The position numbers and the translations under genes were made by a program. A model generated the notes under the pieces. It did not search any database. It had not been told where the DNA came from and saw only the letters and a program-made list of their open reading frames with translations. 64,000 bases of DNA from Streptomyces asiaticus (lineage in GTDB: Bacteria > Actinomycetota > Actinomycetes > Streptomycetales > Streptomycetaceae), in contig NZ_JAGSHX010000006.1 in NCBI RefSeq assembly GCF_018138715.1, positions 7,068,001 to 7,132,000 on the forward strand, read 5' to 3'. Of the stretch, positions 1 to 9,811 are shown piece by piece (position 1 is the first letter of the stretch; each line of letters starts with the position of its first letter).

Positions 1-810
1 ATCGTCACCTGGCACACCCGCGTGGACGCCGAGGGCGCGCGGGCCCGGCTGGTCCGGCTGATGGAGCGTCGGGTGGCCCGGGCCGCCGCGATCGTGCTCG
101 GGGCCTCCTCGGACCTGGTGGCCCGGGCCCGTGCCCGCGGCGCGCGCGACGCCCGGCTGGCCCCGGTCGCGGTGCCCGCCCCGCGGCGGCCGCCGGAGAC
201 CACCGACGGCCGCCGCCAGAAGGCGCGGGCCGAACTGGGCGTGGTGGAGCGGCCGTTGCTGGTCACGGCGGGGCGGCTGGAGGCGATGGCCGGACACGGC
301 CCGCTGCTGGACGCGGCGCACCGCTGGCGGGTGCTGGACCCGCGGCCGCTGCTGGTGGTGGCGGGGGAGGGGCCGGACCGTGCGGTGCTCCAGCGCCGGA
401 TCGACACCGAGGGGCTGCCGGTGCGGCTGCTCGGCCGCCGCGAGGATGTGCCGCAGCTGCTCTCCGCGGCCGATGTCGCGGTGCTCTCCAGCCGCTGGGA
501 GGCCCGGTCGCTGCTGGCCCAGGAGGCGCTGCACGCGGGGGTGCCCCTGGTGGCCACGGCGGTCGGCGGGGTGCCGGAGCTGGTGGGGGAGGCGGCCGAA
601 CTCGTCCCGTACGGCGACCCCGAGGCCCTGGCCGAGGCCGTGTCCGGGCTGCTCGCCGATCCGGAGCGCCGGGTGGAGCTCGCGGAGGCGGGGCGGGCGC
701 GGACGGCGGGCTGGCCCACGGAGGACGACACCGTCGCCCATGTCCTCAGCGTCTACGATGAGTTGGTGCAGACCTTTCTGCGTGAAGGGGTTGACGGGCC
801 CGGCCGTTGA
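1..810 (+). CDS. Glycosyltransferase family 4, C-terminal part (5' end outside window)
   Basis: The reading frame is open from the first base, so the gene begins upstream; the first internal GTG is at 22. What is visible is the end of the N-terminal Rossmann lobe (VTWHT near the edge) and the whole C-terminal GT-B lobe. A nucleotide-sugar-binding segment ends in the EARSLLAQE signature (EX7E, typical of retaining GT4 enzymes), followed by HAGVPLVAT and GGVPELVGE. The enzyme should transfer a sugar from a nucleotide or lipid donor in the cytoplasm; acceptor and product cannot be told from sequence. The family call is firm, the substrate unknown. Confidence 0.85.
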   Translation: MVTWHTRVDAEGARARLVRLMERRVARAAAIVLGASSDLVARARARGARDARLAPVAVPAPRRPPETTDGRRQKARAELGVVERPLLVTAGRLEAMAGHGPLLDAAHRWRVLDPRPLLVVAGEGPDRAVLQRRIDTEGLPVRLLGRREDVPQLLSAADVAVLSSRWEARSLLAQEALHAGVPLVATAVGGVPELVGEAAELVPYGDPEALAEAVSGLLADPERRVELAEAGRARTAGWPTEDDTVAHVLSVYDELVQTFLREGVDGPGR

Positions 811-922
811 TCGGCAGGGTGCTGGGCAGAGGAACGAGAGAGCGCTCCCAATGGTCGCGCCTCCCGTCACCCCCCACGCCATTTTCCCGGCAACCCCCAC
901 TACGCCGAGGAGCACCATCATC

Positions 923-2095
923 ATGATCAGTCGCAGGAAGCTGCTGGGTGGAATCGCCGCCTCCGCCGCCGCCGCGGGCACCGGCCTCGCGTTCGCCGGC
1001 GGCCGCGCCAGCGGAGCACCGGGCGCGAAGGCCGCCGCCGCCCTGCCCCTGACCGTCGTGAACAAGACGGGGCAGTACGACAACGGGTCGGTATGGCTCT
1101 ACATCGTCGGTAACGAGGGCGACCGGCAGGTCCACGTCACCCCGGACGGCAACATCGCCCCCGTCGCGCTCTCCGACAACGGCTCGGACGGCTTCACCGA
1201 CTACGCGATACCGCTGGCCGGAAGCGGCGAGACCAAGCTGAACCTGCCTCAGATGTCCGGCCGGATCTATGTGGCGCTCGGCTCCAAGCTCAAGCTCAAG
1301 GTGGTCGAGGACGGGGCGGGCAAGGCCGCGCTCCAGTACCCGGCGGGCTGGGTGTCCGGCGACCCGAACTACGACATCATGCACGACTGCGCGGAGTTCA
1401 CGTACAACTCCTCCGGCATGTTCTGCAACACCACCATGGTGGACATGTTCAGCGTCCCGCTGTCGATCCACCTCACCGGCGCCCAGGACCAGACGACCGG
1501 CACCCTCAAGGACGGCGCCCGCGCCAAGATCTTCTCCGACCTCGCCGGCGTCGACGCCTTCAAGAAGCTGATCGTCGGCGACAATCTGCGGGTGATCGCT
1601 CCCGGTCATGGCATGGGCGCGGGGGTGTTCGCGGAGGACTACTTCGCGTCGTACATCGACCAGGTCTGGGACGCCTACGGTTCGAAGGACCTCAAGGTCA
1701 CCACGAACGCGGGCACCTTCACCGGCCGGGTGAGCGGCGGGAAGTTCTCCTTCACCGGTCCGGCCTCGGTCTCCTTCGACAAGCCCTCCACCAAGGACGT
1801 GCTGTTCTGCGACGGCGCCCTGGCCGCGCCCAACGACGGGACCACGGGCCCGGTCGCGGCGATCCTGGGCGCGGGCTTCAACCGCTCCACGCTGCACAAC
1901 GCCGACGCCCAGCCGACCACCGATCCGGCCGCCTTCTACGGCGAGGACGTCACCAACCACTACGCCAAGGCGATGCACGCGGCGACCGAGGACGGCAAGG
2001 CGTATGGCTTCGCCTTCGACGACGTGGCCGAGTTCGCGTCCTACATCCAGGACACCGCGCCGAAGGGGATCACGCTCACGCTGACTCCGTTCTAG
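923..2095 (+). CDS. Secreted GH64 endo-beta-1,3-glucanase
   Basis: The 390-aa protein starts at ATG 923, with a GAGGAG ribosome site about 10 nt upstream. The N-terminus MISRRKLLGG followed by an Ala-rich hydrophobic stretch is a twin-arginine (Tat) signal peptide ending near residue 40. The rest matches the thaumatin-like/GH64 fold of laminaripentaose-producing glucanases. Glu158 (in DCAEFTYN) and Asp174 (in TTMVDMFSVP) are 16 residues apart, the same spacing I recall for the catalytic pair of characterised GH64 enzymes. It should cleave laminarin or fungal cell-wall beta-1,3-glucan outside the cell. No carbohydrate-binding module is present. It is a single gene, 112 bp after the glycosyltransferase. 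Confidence 0.88.
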   Translation: MISRRKLLGGIAASAAAAGTGLAFAGGRASGAPGAKAAAALPLTVVNKTGQYDNGSVWLYIVGNEGDRQVHVTPDGNIAPVALSDNGSDGFTDYAIPLAGSGETKLNLPQMSGRIYVALGSKLKLKVVEDGAGKAALQYPAGWVSGDPNYDIMHDCAEFTYNSSGMFCNTTMVDMFSVPLSIHLTGAQDQTTGTLKDGARAKIFSDLAGVDAFKKLIVGDNLRVIAPGHGMGAGVFAEDYFASYIDQVWDAYGSKDLKVTTNAGTFTGRVSGGKFSFTGPASVSFDKPSTKDVLFCDGALAAPNDGTTGPVAAILGAGFNRSTLHNADAQPTTDPAAFYGEDVTNHYAKAMHAATEDGKAYGFAFDDVAEFASYIQDTAPKGITLTLTPF

Positions 2096-2135
2096 GGGGT
2101 GTGCGGCGGGGCTTGGCGCCTGCGGCGGGCTGTTT

Positions 2136-2327
2136 CCCCTCCCCGCCCCTTCCCTCAACTGGGGCTCCGCCCCAGACCCCGGCCGCGTCGCGGGTGGCGC
2201 GGCCGGCGCCCTGGCCAGTGAGCTGATCGCGGAACGGCCGGCTCGTCGCCCCCCCCGGGGTCCAGGGGCGATGCCCCTGCGAGGTGGCGGAGCCGCATAT
2301 CGATGCCGAGGGAAGGGGCGGGGAGGG
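2136..2327. repeat. Dispersed hairpin element, copy A
   Basis: A GC-rich palindromic element downstream of the GH64 gene. The left arm (2136-2155) is a pyrimidine-rich block of the type CCCCTCCCCGCCCCTTCCCT; the right arm (2309-2327) is its near-exact reverse complement. Between them are short hairpins such as GGGGCTCCGCCCC. The same arm recurs near 39394, 43224, 54013 and 62145. Confidence 0.75.
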
Positions 2328-2520
2328 CGAAGTGTCGATATGCGGTTCCGCCGCGTGGTCCGCCAGGCGCCCCGTAGGCCCGTCCGGTGGAGCGTTCTTC
2401 GCGCCCGCGCCACCAGCGGCCGCCGCCGCGAGGCCCGCGGCCTCTGGTGCGGGAGGCGCCTCCCGGCGGTGGCCGGGAACACCGCGCCAGGGGCCCGGGC
2501 CGCGAAGTCCCGCCGGGCCG

Positions 2521-2934
2521 GGTTCGGTGCAGGTGCGCTGGCCGGGTTAGGTGCAGGGCGGCCGGGTGGGTTCGGTGCAGGGCGGCCGGGTGGGTTCGGT
2601 GCAGGTCCGCCGGGCCGGGTTCGGCACGGGTCCACTGGGCGGGTTAGGTGCAGGGCGGCCGGGTGGGTTCGGTGCAGGTCCGCTGGCCGGGTTCGGCACG
2701 GGGCCGCCAGGCCGGGCTCGGCACGGGGCGGCCGGGCGGGTTCGGCACGAGTCCGTCGGCCGGGTTCGGCGCAGGGCCGCTGGGCGGGTCGGTACAGGGC
2801 GGCCGGGCGGGTTCGGCACAAGTCCGTCGGCCGGGTTCGGCGCAGGGCGGCCGGGCGGGCTCGGTACAGGGCCGCCGGGCCGGGTTCGGCACGGGTCCGC
2901 TGGGCGGGTTAGGTGCAGGGCGGCCGGGTGGGGA
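2521..2934. repeat. 24-bp tandem repeat (minisatellite), about 17 copies
   Basis: Degenerate units of 24 bp, each beginning GGTTCGGTGCAGG or GGTTCGGCACGGG and ending in a GGCCGGGTG-type block, follow one another from about 2521 to 2934. Because 24 is a multiple of three, long reading frames stay open on both strands and encode 8-residue repeats (for example PAPNPPGR on the minus strand). These frames lack ribosome sites and recognisable domains, so I treat the tract as non-coding. Confidence 0.85.
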
Positions 2935-3077
2935 GGTGTTCGTGGCGCACTGCGAGGGCTGCGCGGCGGACGGTGAGGGAGCCACTCCCCGCCCGGCGGC
3001 ACGGGGGGACGCCGGGCGGGGGCCCGGGCAGGTGGGGCGGGCCGCGGCCGCGTCAGGCGGGGCGGCCCGCCGCCGTG

Positions 3078-4730
3078 TCACCGGACGTGGCGGCGGGCCT
3101 GGAGGGCCACCCCCAGGGCGAGCACCGTCTGGGGATCCTCCAGATCGCTGCCCAGCAGCGACGCGATCCGGGCCAGCCGGTCGTACAGCGTCTGGCGGTT
3201 GAGGTGCAGTGCGCGGGCCGTCTCCGCCTTGCGCCCCGCATGCCGCAGATACGTCTCCAGCGTCGGCACCAGCGGCGGGCGGGCGGTGCGGTCATGGGCC
3301 AGCAGCGGACCGATCACCCGGTCCACGAAGGCGGCCAGATCGCCGTGCTCGCGCAGTCGCCACAGCAACAGGTCGACATCCAGGCTGCGTACGTCGTACC
3401 AGCCCCGGTCGGGCGGCGGTCCGCAGGCCGCGTTGGCCGCCTCCGCCGCATGCCGCAGCTCGGCTCCGGCCGCGTTCCAGCCGACCGCGAGCCCGGCGAC
3501 CACCACCGGCGGCCGGGCGCCGGCCCGGTCCGGCCAGGCCCGCTCCACCCCGGCCCGCAGCGCCGCCGCGATCCGTTCGGCCACCGCGCTCCGCTCGCTC
3601 GCGTCGCGCAGCCCCGCCAGCAGCGGAACCCGCCCCTCCGGAAGCCGTACGCCGAGCAGCACCGGCACCCCGACCCCGGCCAGCTCCTCCTGCACGGCGT
3701 GGGCCAGCGCCGCCCAGCTCCCGCCGCCACCGGCCAGCGGCCGCGGATCCTCCACCAGCCGCGTCACCACCGGCAGCAGCGGCCCGCCCGGGCCCGGCCG
3801 GAACCCCAGCACCCGGGCCTGGGCCGGGGCGTCCGACGCCTCGATCCGGCCCTCGGCGAGCTCGGTGAGGAAGTCCCCGCGCCCGCGCGCCGCCAGCTCC
3901 TCCTCCTGGCGTGCCCGGAGCAGCACCACCGCCAGCAGATCCGCCGTCCGCTCGGCGGCGATCCGGTGCACCGGGCCCAGCGGCCCGGCCACCGGAAGGA
4001 CGGTCAGCCGCGCCCGTACGGCACCGGGGCCGGGCCCGCCGCCCGGGATGTCCGCGAGCACGCTGCCCGTCGGCGGCTCGGGCCGCTCGGCCGCGCGCGG
4101 CGCCCGCAGCCCCTCCCACACCTGGAGCGGATCGGCGGCGCCCGCCGGGGCCGTACCGCCCGGCCCCGCCGCGTACAGCAGCTGTCCGCCGGGGGTCTCC
4201 AGGAAGACCGGATTGGCCGCGAAGGCGGCGAAGTGGCGCAGGATCTCCGGCACCCCGCCGCCGCGCAGCAGCACCTCGGTGGCCTGCCGGTGCACCACAT
4301 CGGCCTGGCGCAGCAGGGCGTAGTGCTCATTGACGATCTCGGTGTGGATCTCCTCGGTGACCGTGACGAACGGCACCTCGCGATGGAGCTGCACCAGCGG
4401 CAGCCCGCATGAACGCGCGGTGTCCACGACCGGCCCCGGCAGGGTGCGGAACCGGGCGCCCAGCTCCACCACCAGCGCCGCGATGCCCCGCTCGGCGAGC
4501 CGGCGGACGAAGGCGCGCTGCTCGGCGGGGCGCGGGCCGACCCCGAGACCGGTGGTCAGCAGCAGCTCACCGCCCTTGAGCAGCGCGGCGATGTTCGGCG
4601 CCTCGCCCGCGTGCACCCAGCGCACCGGGCGGTCAAGCAGCTCCTGCCCGGACACCACCTCGGGGAGCCCGCGGCGCAGGGCGGGAAGGCCGAGGGCCCG
4701 CGCCACGGTGATCGTTCCCTGTGGTTCCAT
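3078..4730 (-). CDS. PucR-family transcriptional regulator
   Basis: A 550-aa protein of standard PucR/CdaR length and order. The N-terminal PucR ligand-sensing domain (roughly residues 10-130) contains the typical [20 protein letters not shown] segment. It is followed by a variable GGDEF-like (CdaR) region, then a C-terminal PucR helix-turn-helix (about residues 490-545) with [20 protein letters not shown] and [15 protein letters not shown]. Members of this family control purine, proline, GABA or glycan catabolic genes. The inducer cannot be deduced. It is transcribed alone, ahead of and in the same direction as the GH15 gene end. Confidence 0.88.
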   Translation of the reverse strand: MEPQGTITVARALGLPALRRGLPEVVSGQELLDRPVRWVHAGEAPNIAALLKGGELLLTTGLGVGPRPAEQRAFVRRLAERGIAALVVELGARFRTLPGPVVDTARSCGLPLVQLHREVPFVTVTEEIHTEIVNEHYALLRQADVVHRQATEVLLRGGGVPEILRHFAAFAANPVFLETPGGQLLYAAGPGGTAPAGAADPLQVWEGLRAPRAAERPEPPTGSVLADIPGGGPGPGAVRARLTVLPVAGPLGPVHRIAAERTADLLAVVLLRARQEEELAARGRGDFLTELAEGRIEASDAPAQARVLGFRPGPGGPLLPVVTRLVEDPRPLAGGGGSWAALAHAVQEELAGVGVPVLLGVRLPEGRVPLLAGLRDASERSAVAERIAAALRAGVERAWPDRAGARPPVVVAGLAVGWNAAGAELRHAAEAANAACGPPPDRGWYDVRSLDVDLLLWRLREHGDLAAFVDRVIGPLLAHDRTARPPLVPTLETYLRHAGRKAETARALHLNRQTLYDRLARIASLLGSDLEDPQTVLALGVALQARRHVR

Positions 4731-4841
4731 GCCGCAACGCTAAGCGCTCCGCGGGAAGTGCTGCGATGGGTCGTCGGTCGACTGCGGCGCCGTCGTGGCT
4801 GGTCGCGCCCGCGCGGCGGAGCCGCACATCGACACAGTCCC

Positions 4842-4858
4842 GCGCCCCTTCGGGGCGC
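4842..4858. terminator. Short GC hairpin between PucR and GH15 genes
   Basis: GCGCCCC (4842-4848), loop TTC, GGGGCGC (4852-4858): a perfect 7-bp stem with a stable tetraloop-like turn, placed between two genes read leftward. Possible terminator for GH15 transcripts or part of the PucR leader. Confidence 0.35.
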
Positions 4859-4932
4859 TGCCCGAACCGTAGCGGACTTCCTCCGACCTGGTCAGCCGCC
4901 CGTTCGATGCCCCGCCTCGACCCGCCTCGACC

Positions 4933-4974
4933 CGCCCAGCGGACGCCGCCCAGCGGACGCCGCCCAGCGGACGT
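4933..4974. repeat. Three 14-bp tandem repeats
   Basis: The unit CGCCCAGCGGACGC occurs three times head to tail (4933-4946, 4947-4960, 4961-4974, the last with one change). It lies in the 302-bp gap between the pucR-type gene and the GH15 gene, where no gene is apparent. Confidence 0.8.
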
Positions 4975-5002
4975 CGGCTGGCGGGCCGAGCCCGGGTGTG
5001 GG

Positions 5003-5027
5003 GGCCCGGGCCCCCAGGGCCCGGGCC
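5003..5027 (-). terminator. Terminator hairpin of the GH15 gene
   Basis: Perfect 11-bp stem GGCCCGGGCCC / GGGCCCGGGCC with a 3-nt loop, beginning only 6 bp beyond the GH15 stop codon on the minus strand. There is no U tract, as is common in Streptomyces. Confidence 0.55.
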
Positions 5028-5032
5028 GGGGG

Positions 5033-6841
5033 TCAGCCTCCGTACGCGCCGGACGCGGTCAGCCGCAGCGCGGTGTCGATCAGCGGCACATGGCTGAACG
5101 CCTGCGGGAAGTTGCCCACCAGACGCTGGTTGTGCGAGTCCCACTCCTCGGACAGCAGCCCGAGGTCGTTGCGGAGCGCGAGCAGCTTCTCGAAGAGCTT
5201 CCGGGCCTCGTCCACCCGGCCGATCATCGCCAGGTCGTCGGCGAGCCAGAACGAGCAGGCCAGGAAGGCCCCTTCGTCGCCCTCGAGACCGTCCACCCCG
5301 GCGTCCTCGCCCGCGGTGGGGTAGCGCATCACGAAGCCGTCCTCGGTCGACAGCTCCCGCTGGATCGCCTCGATGGTGCCGATGACCCGCTTGTCGTCCG
5401 GCGGCAGGAAGCCCATCTGCGGGATGAGCAGCAGCGAGGCGTCCAGCTCCTTGGAGCCGTAGGACTGGGTGAAGGTGTTGCGCTCGGCGTCGTAGCCCTT
5501 CTCGCAGACCTCCCGGTGGATCTCGTCGCGCAGCTCCCGCCAGCGCTCCAACGGCCCGTCCACATCGCCGGATTCGATCAGCTTGACGGTGCGGTCGACC
5601 GCGACCCAGGCCATCACCTTGGAGTGCACGAAGTGGCGGCGCGGCCCGCGCACCTCCCAGATGCCCTCGTCCGGCTCGTCCCAGTGCTCCTCGAGGTAGC
5701 GGATCAGCTTCAGCTGGAGCACGCTCGCGTAGTCGTTGCGTGCCAGGCCCGTCATATGGGCCAGGTGCAGCGCCTCGGTGACCTCGCCGTAGACGTCCAG
5801 CTGGACCTGGCCCGCCGCGCCGTTGCCGATCCGGACCGGCTGGGAGTTCTCGAAGCCGGGCAGCCAGGTCAGCTCGGCCTCGGACAACTCCCGCTCGCCC
5901 GCGATGCCGTACATGATCTGGAGGTTCTCCGGGTCGCCCGCGACCGCGCGGAGCAGCCATTCGCGCCAGGCGCGGGCCTCCTCGCGGTAGCCGGTGCGCA
6001 GCAGCGAGGAGAGGGTGATCGCCGCGTCCCGCAGCCAGGTGAAGCGGTAGTCCCAGTTCCGGACGCCGCCGATCTCCTCGGGCAGCGAGGTGGTGGGCGC
6101 CGCGACGATGCCGCCGGTGGGGGCGTAGGTCAGCGCCTTGAGCGTGATCAGCGAGCGGACCACCGCGTCCCGGTAGGGGCCGTGGTACGTGCAGTGCTCG
6201 ACCCACTCCCGCCAGAACGCCTCGGTGGCCTCCAGCGCGCCCTCCGGCTCGGGCAGGGCGGGCGGTTCGCGGTGCGAGGGCTGCCAGCTGATGGTGAAGG
6301 CGAGCCGGTCGCCGGGGCCCACCGTGAAGTCCGAGTAGGTGGTGAGGTCCTTGCCGTAGGTGTCGGCCTCGGTGTCCAGCCAGACCGAGTCCGGACCCGC
6401 GACGGCGACGGTGCGGGCGTCCACCCGGTGCACCCAGGGCACGACCCAGCCGTAGGAGAACCGCATCCGCAGCGCGGAGCGCATCGGCACCCGGCCGCTG
6501 ACCCCCTCGACGATCCGCACCAGTTGCGGGGCGCCGTCACGGGGCGGCATGAAGTCGATCACACGGACCGTGCCGCGCGGGGTGTCCCACTCCGACTCCA
6601 GGACCAGGGAGTCGCCGCGGTAGCGGCGGCGGTCGGCGGCGGGCGGCGGGCTCCCCGCGGGGGTGGCGGGTCCCAGTCGCCAGAAGCCGTGTTCCTCAGT
6701 GCCCAGCAGACCGGCGAAGACGGCATGGGAGTCGAACCGCGGCAGGCACAGCCAATCGACCGTCCCGTCTCTGCAGACGAGGGCGGCGGTCTGCATATCA
6801 CCAATGAGTGCGTAATCCTCGATACGCCCGGCCACGTGCAT
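5033..6841 (-). CDS. Glycoside hydrolase family 15 protein (trehalase/glucoamylase type)
   Basis: A protein of about 602 aa that starts MHVAGRIEDYALIGDMQTAA, the N-terminus typical of actinobacterial GH15 proteins. A GTG 24 nt upstream (6865) is an alternative; neither start has a strong ribosome site. The (alpha/alpha)6 barrel is marked by VRNWDYRFTWLRDAA near residue 260. The probable general acid lies in GIWEVRG near residue 395 and the probable base Glu in SEEWDSHNQRLVGNFPQ near residue 565. Mycobacterial relatives are phosphate-dependent trehalases; others act on alpha-glucans. There is no signal peptide, so it should act on cytoplasmic trehalose or maltodextrin. Confidence 0.88.
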   Translation of the reverse strand: MHVAGRIEDYALIGDMQTAALVCRDGTVDWLCLPRFDSHAVFAGLLGTEEHGFWRLGPATPAGSPPPAADRRRYRGDSLVLESEWDTPRGTVRVIDFMPPRDGAPQLVRIVEGVSGRVPMRSALRMRFSYGWVVPWVHRVDARTVAVAGPDSVWLDTEADTYGKDLTTYSDFTVGPGDRLAFTISWQPSHREPPALPEPEGALEATEAFWREWVEHCTYHGPYRDAVVRSLITLKALTYAPTGGIVAAPTTSLPEEIGGVRNWDYRFTWLRDAAITLSSLLRTGYREEARAWREWLLRAVAGDPENLQIMYGIAGERELSEAELTWLPGFENSQPVRIGNGAAGQVQLDVYGEVTEALHLAHMTGLARNDYASVLQLKLIRYLEEHWDEPDEGIWEVRGPRRHFVHSKVMAWVAVDRTVKLIESGDVDGPLERWRELRDEIHREVCEKGYDAERNTFTQSYGSKELDASLLLIPQMGFLPPDDKRVIGTIEAIQRELSTEDGFVMRYPTAGEDAGVDGLEGDEGAFLACSFWLADDLAMIGRVDEARKLFEKLLALRNDLGLLSEEWDSHNQRLVGNFPQAFSHVPLIDTALRLTASGAYGG

Positions 6842-7240
6842 TCCCCATTCGAACGGCCGTATCACCCCGGAGGGCGTGTTCTACGGTCTCGGAAAATTAT
6901 GACGAGCTCTTGTTCCGGGGGCGTGCTGGTGGTGCCGTGCCGGGGTGGCTCGCATGCGTGCGTCCGATGAGGATACGACGGACAACGATGATCCGCTTGA
7001 GCCCGTCCACATCGTGGCTCGCATCTCACGGCCGATCGGGTGGCCAGGTCACGCATGGTGTTCGGGCGATTGCGCAGACCGAACGCGGGAACCAGGTCAG
7101 CAACGACCGCTCCGGGGCGCTGATACCCTGGTAGCCCGTGGAGCGGCGGGCACAAAACCCCCGAACCTCAGCGGCGGCGCCCCCGGACCCCGGAGCGGCT
7201 GCCGTACGCACCCTCACGACGCGACCACGGGAGCCCCCTC
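6842..7240. other. Divergent intergenic region between GH15 gene and pyrG
   Basis: About 400 bp with both flanking genes reading outward, so it must hold both promoters. It includes an AT-richer patch (GAAAATTATGACGAG near 6892) that could belong to the GH15 promoter. I could not assign convincing -35/-10 pairs. Open frames here look like shadows. Confidence 0.4.
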
Positions 7241-8899
7241 TTGGCCATTGCCGCTAAACCCATGACGACCAAGCACCTCTTCGTCACCGGGGGTGTCGCC
7301 TCCTCACTCGGCAAGGGTCTTACCGCCTCCAGTCTGGGGGCGCTGCTGAAGGCGCGCGGTCTGCGCGTCACCATGCAGAAGCTCGATCCGTATCTGAATG
7401 TCGACCCGGGCACGATGAACCCCTTCCAGCACGGCGAGGTGTTCGTCACCAACGACGGCGCCGAGACCGATCTGGACATCGGCCACTACGAGCGCTTCCT
7501 CGACGTCGACCTCGACGGCTCGGCCAATGTGACCACCGGACAGGTCTACTCCACCGTAATCGCCAAGGAGCGGCGCGGTGAGTACCTCGGGGACACGGTG
7601 CAGGTCATCCCGCACATCACCAATGAGATCAAGCACCGCATCCGGCGCATGGCCACCGATGACGTGGACGTCGTCATCACCGAGGTCGGCGGCACCGTCG
7701 GCGACATCGAGTCGCTGCCCTTCCTGGAGGCCGTCCGCCAGGTCCGGCACGAGGTCGGCCGGGACAACGTGTTCGTGGTGCACATCTCCCTGCTGCCGTA
7801 CATCGGCCCGTCCGGCGAGCTGAAGACCAAGCCCACCCAGCACTCGGTGGCCGCGCTGCGCAATATCGGTATCCAGCCGGACGCGATCGTGCTGCGAGCC
7901 GACCGCGAGGTCCCCACCTCCATCAAGCGCAAGGTCTCGCTGATGTGTGACGTGGACGACGCCGCCGTGGTCGCCGCCATCGACGCCAAGTCGATCTACG
8001 ACATCCCCAAGGTGCTGCACTCCGAGGGCCTGGACGCCTATGTCGTCCGCAAGCTGGACCTGCCCTTCCGCGACGTGGACTGGACCCAGTGGGACGACCT
8101 GCTGAAGCGGGTCCACGAGCCCGACCACGAGGTCACCGTGGCGCTTGTCGGCAAGTACATCGACCTGCCCGACGCCTATCTCTCCGTCACCGAGGCGCTG
8201 CGCGCCGGCGGCTTCGCCAACAACGCCCGTGTGAAGATCAAGTGGGTCACCTCCGACGACTGCAAGACGGCGGCCGGCGCCCGGGAGCAGCTCGACGGCG
8301 TGGACGCGGTCTGCATCCCCGGCGGCTTCGGTGACCGCGGTGTCATCGGTAAGGTCGGCGCGATCACCTACGCCCGGGAGAACAAGATCCCGGTGCTGGG
8401 CCTCTGCCTGGGGCTCCAGTGCATCGTCATCGAGGCCGCGCGCAACCTCGCGGGCATCGAGGGCGCCAACTCCACCGAGTTCGAGCCCGCCACCACCGAC
8501 CCGGTGATCTCCACCATGGCCGAGCAGCTCGACATCGTCGCGGGCGAGGGCGACATGGGCGGCACCATGCGGCTGGGCATGTACCCCGCGAAGCTGGCCG
8601 AGGGCTCGATCGTCCGCGAGGTCTACGACAACCAGCCGTACGTCGAGGAGCGCCACCGCCACCGCTACGAGGTCAACAACTCCTACCGCGGTGAGCTGGA
8701 GAAGAAGGCCGGGATCGTCTTCTCCGGCACCTCCCCGGACAACAAGCTGGTGGAGTACGTGGAGTACCCGCGCGAGGTCCACCCCTATCTGGTCGGCACC
8801 CAGGCCCACCCCGAGCTGCGCTCCCGCCCGACCCGTCCGCACCCGCTCTTCGCGGGCCTGGTGAAGGCGGCGGTCGAGCGACAGGTGGCAGCGCCGTAG
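7241..8899 (+). CDS. pyrG: CTP synthase
   Basis: Converts UTP to CTP using ATP and glutamine, the last step of pyrimidine nucleotide synthesis. The N-terminal amidoligase domain carries [18 protein letters not shown], the family P-loop. The C-terminal class I glutaminase has the nucleophile Cys389 in GLCLGLQC and the His-Glu pair in [10 protein letters not shown]. Length 552 aa is standard. The TTG at 7241 has a GGGAG ribosome site 8 nt upstream. The in-frame ATG at 7262 has none, so I chose TTG, but homologues often begin near the ATG ([11 protein letters not shown]). Confidence 0.97.
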   Translation: MAIAAKPMTTKHLFVTGGVASSLGKGLTASSLGALLKARGLRVTMQKLDPYLNVDPGTMNPFQHGEVFVTNDGAETDLDIGHYERFLDVDLDGSANVTTGQVYSTVIAKERRGEYLGDTVQVIPHITNEIKHRIRRMATDDVDVVITEVGGTVGDIESLPFLEAVRQVRHEVGRDNVFVVHISLLPYIGPSGELKTKPTQHSVAALRNIGIQPDAIVLRADREVPTSIKRKVSLMCDVDDAAVVAAIDAKSIYDIPKVLHSEGLDAYVVRKLDLPFRDVDWTQWDDLLKRVHEPDHEVTVALVGKYIDLPDAYLSVTEALRAGGFANNARVKIKWVTSDDCKTAAGAREQLDGVDAVCIPGGFGDRGVIGKVGAITYARENKIPVLGLCLGLQCIVIEAARNLAGIEGANSTEFEPATTDPVISTMAEQLDIVAGEGDMGGTMRLGMYPAKLAEGSIVREVYDNQPYVEERHRHRYEVNNSYRGELEKKAGIVFSGTSPDNKLVEYVEYPREVHPYLVGTQAHPELRSRPTRPHPLFAGLVKAAVERQVAAP

Positions 8900-9039
8900 G
8901 GACAGCGGCTAAGGCGCCCCGTGGACGAACAGGGTTCGGCGCCGGGTGCTCGCGCCTGACCGTTACGGTTGGCAGGGGCGGGCGGCCGGCGCGGCCCACC
9001 GCCCCGTCAACCGCACGCGGAAAGGACGCTGAGGCAAGC

Positions 9040-9666
9040 ATGCCCATCCAGGACACTCCCGAGGAATGGCCGGTCACCGCCACCACCACGCCGTTCACCG
9101 GCAACAAGACGAGCGTGCGCACGGACGAGGTGGAGATGCCCGACGGGAGTCGGGTCAAGCGTGACTACCAGGTCCACCCCGGCTCCGTCGCCGTCCTCGC
9201 CCTGGACCGGGACGACCGCGTGCTCGTGCTGCGGCAGTACCGGCACCCGGTCCGCCAGCGGCTGTGGGAGATCCCGGCCGGTCTCCTGGACATCCCCGGT
9301 GAGAACCCGCTGCACGCCGCCCAGCGGGAGCTGTACGAGGAGGCGCACGTCAAGGCCGAGGACTGGCGGGTCCTCATCGACCTCTACACCTCGCCCGGCG
9401 GCTGTGACGAGGCCGTACGGATCTTCCTGGCCCGGGAGATCTCCGTGGCCGAGGGCGAGCGGTTCGAGGTCTCCGAGGAGGAGGCCGACATGGAGCTCGC
9501 CCGGGTGCCCCTGGAGGAACTGGTGCGCGGCGCCCTCGCGGGCGAGCTGCACAACAACTGCCTCGTGACGGGCGCGCTGGCGCTGCGGTCGGTGCTCTCC
9601 GGCGACGGCATCGACGCCCTCCGGCCCGCCGACGCCTCCTGGCCCGCCCGGCCCTTCGACGCCTGA
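9040..9666 (+). CDS. NUDIX hydrolase, ADP-ribose pyrophosphatase type
   Basis: A 208-aa protein. The NUDIX box lies at about residues 81-103 (GLLDIPGE...RELYEEAHV), giving the metal-binding core REXXEE. The second-last box position, normally Gly, is His here. Upstream VLVLRQYRHPVRQRLWEIPAG is the adenosine-diphosphoribose-binding region seen in NudF-like enzymes, so hydrolysis of ADP-ribose to AMP and ribose 5-phosphate is the best guess. It lies 140 bp after pyrG, an order conserved in Streptomyces. Confidence 0.88.
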   Translation: MPIQDTPEEWPVTATTTPFTGNKTSVRTDEVEMPDGSRVKRDYQVHPGSVAVLALDRDDRVLVLRQYRHPVRQRLWEIPAGLLDIPGENPLHAAQRELYEEAHVKAEDWRVLIDLYTSPGGCDEAVRIFLAREISVAEGERFEVSEEEADMELARVPLEELVRGALAGELHNNCLVTGALALRSVLSGDGIDALRPADASWPARPFDA

Positions 9667-9670
9667 GTCG

Positions 9671-9717
9671 CTGATGGGGCGCATGGGCCCCACCCACTGA
9701 TGGGGCGCATGCGCCCC
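9671..9717. repeat. Direct repeat plus 16-bp palindrome after the NUDIX gene
   Basis: CTGATGGGGCGCATG occurs at 9671-9685 and again at 9697-9711. The second copy runs into the perfect palindrome GGGGCGCATGCGCCCC (9702-9717). It may terminate the NUDIX transcript or bind a protein upstream of the STAND ATPase gene. Confidence 0.55.
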
Positions 9718-9811
9718 GCTCGGCCTCGGTGAAGATCCGATGGGGTGATTTTCGGTCCGTGCTGTGGGCCGCGAGTACCGGGTACCTGACGCGGAGTGAA
9801 CTACGCTCATA

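Larger units (their letters stand above)
2096..3077. other. Intergenic region of about 980 bp, repeat-filled
   Basis: Between the GH64 gene and the convergent PucR-type gene. It holds dispersed element copy A and the 24-bp minisatellite. The last 140 bp are GC-rich without a clear gene. I see no credible protein or RNA gene here. Confidence 0.6.

Noticed and set aside
746..2821. 691-codon minus-strand open frame with PAPNPPGR repeats
   Set aside because: It runs antisense through the whole GH64 gene and the 24-bp repeats, has no ribosome site, and its repeats follow from the minisatellite period being a multiple of three.
4740..6206. 488-codon minus-strand frame overlapping the GH15 gene
   Set aside because: Same strand but different frame from a well-supported GH15 enzyme; Arg/Gly/Ala-rich shadow composition and no domain.
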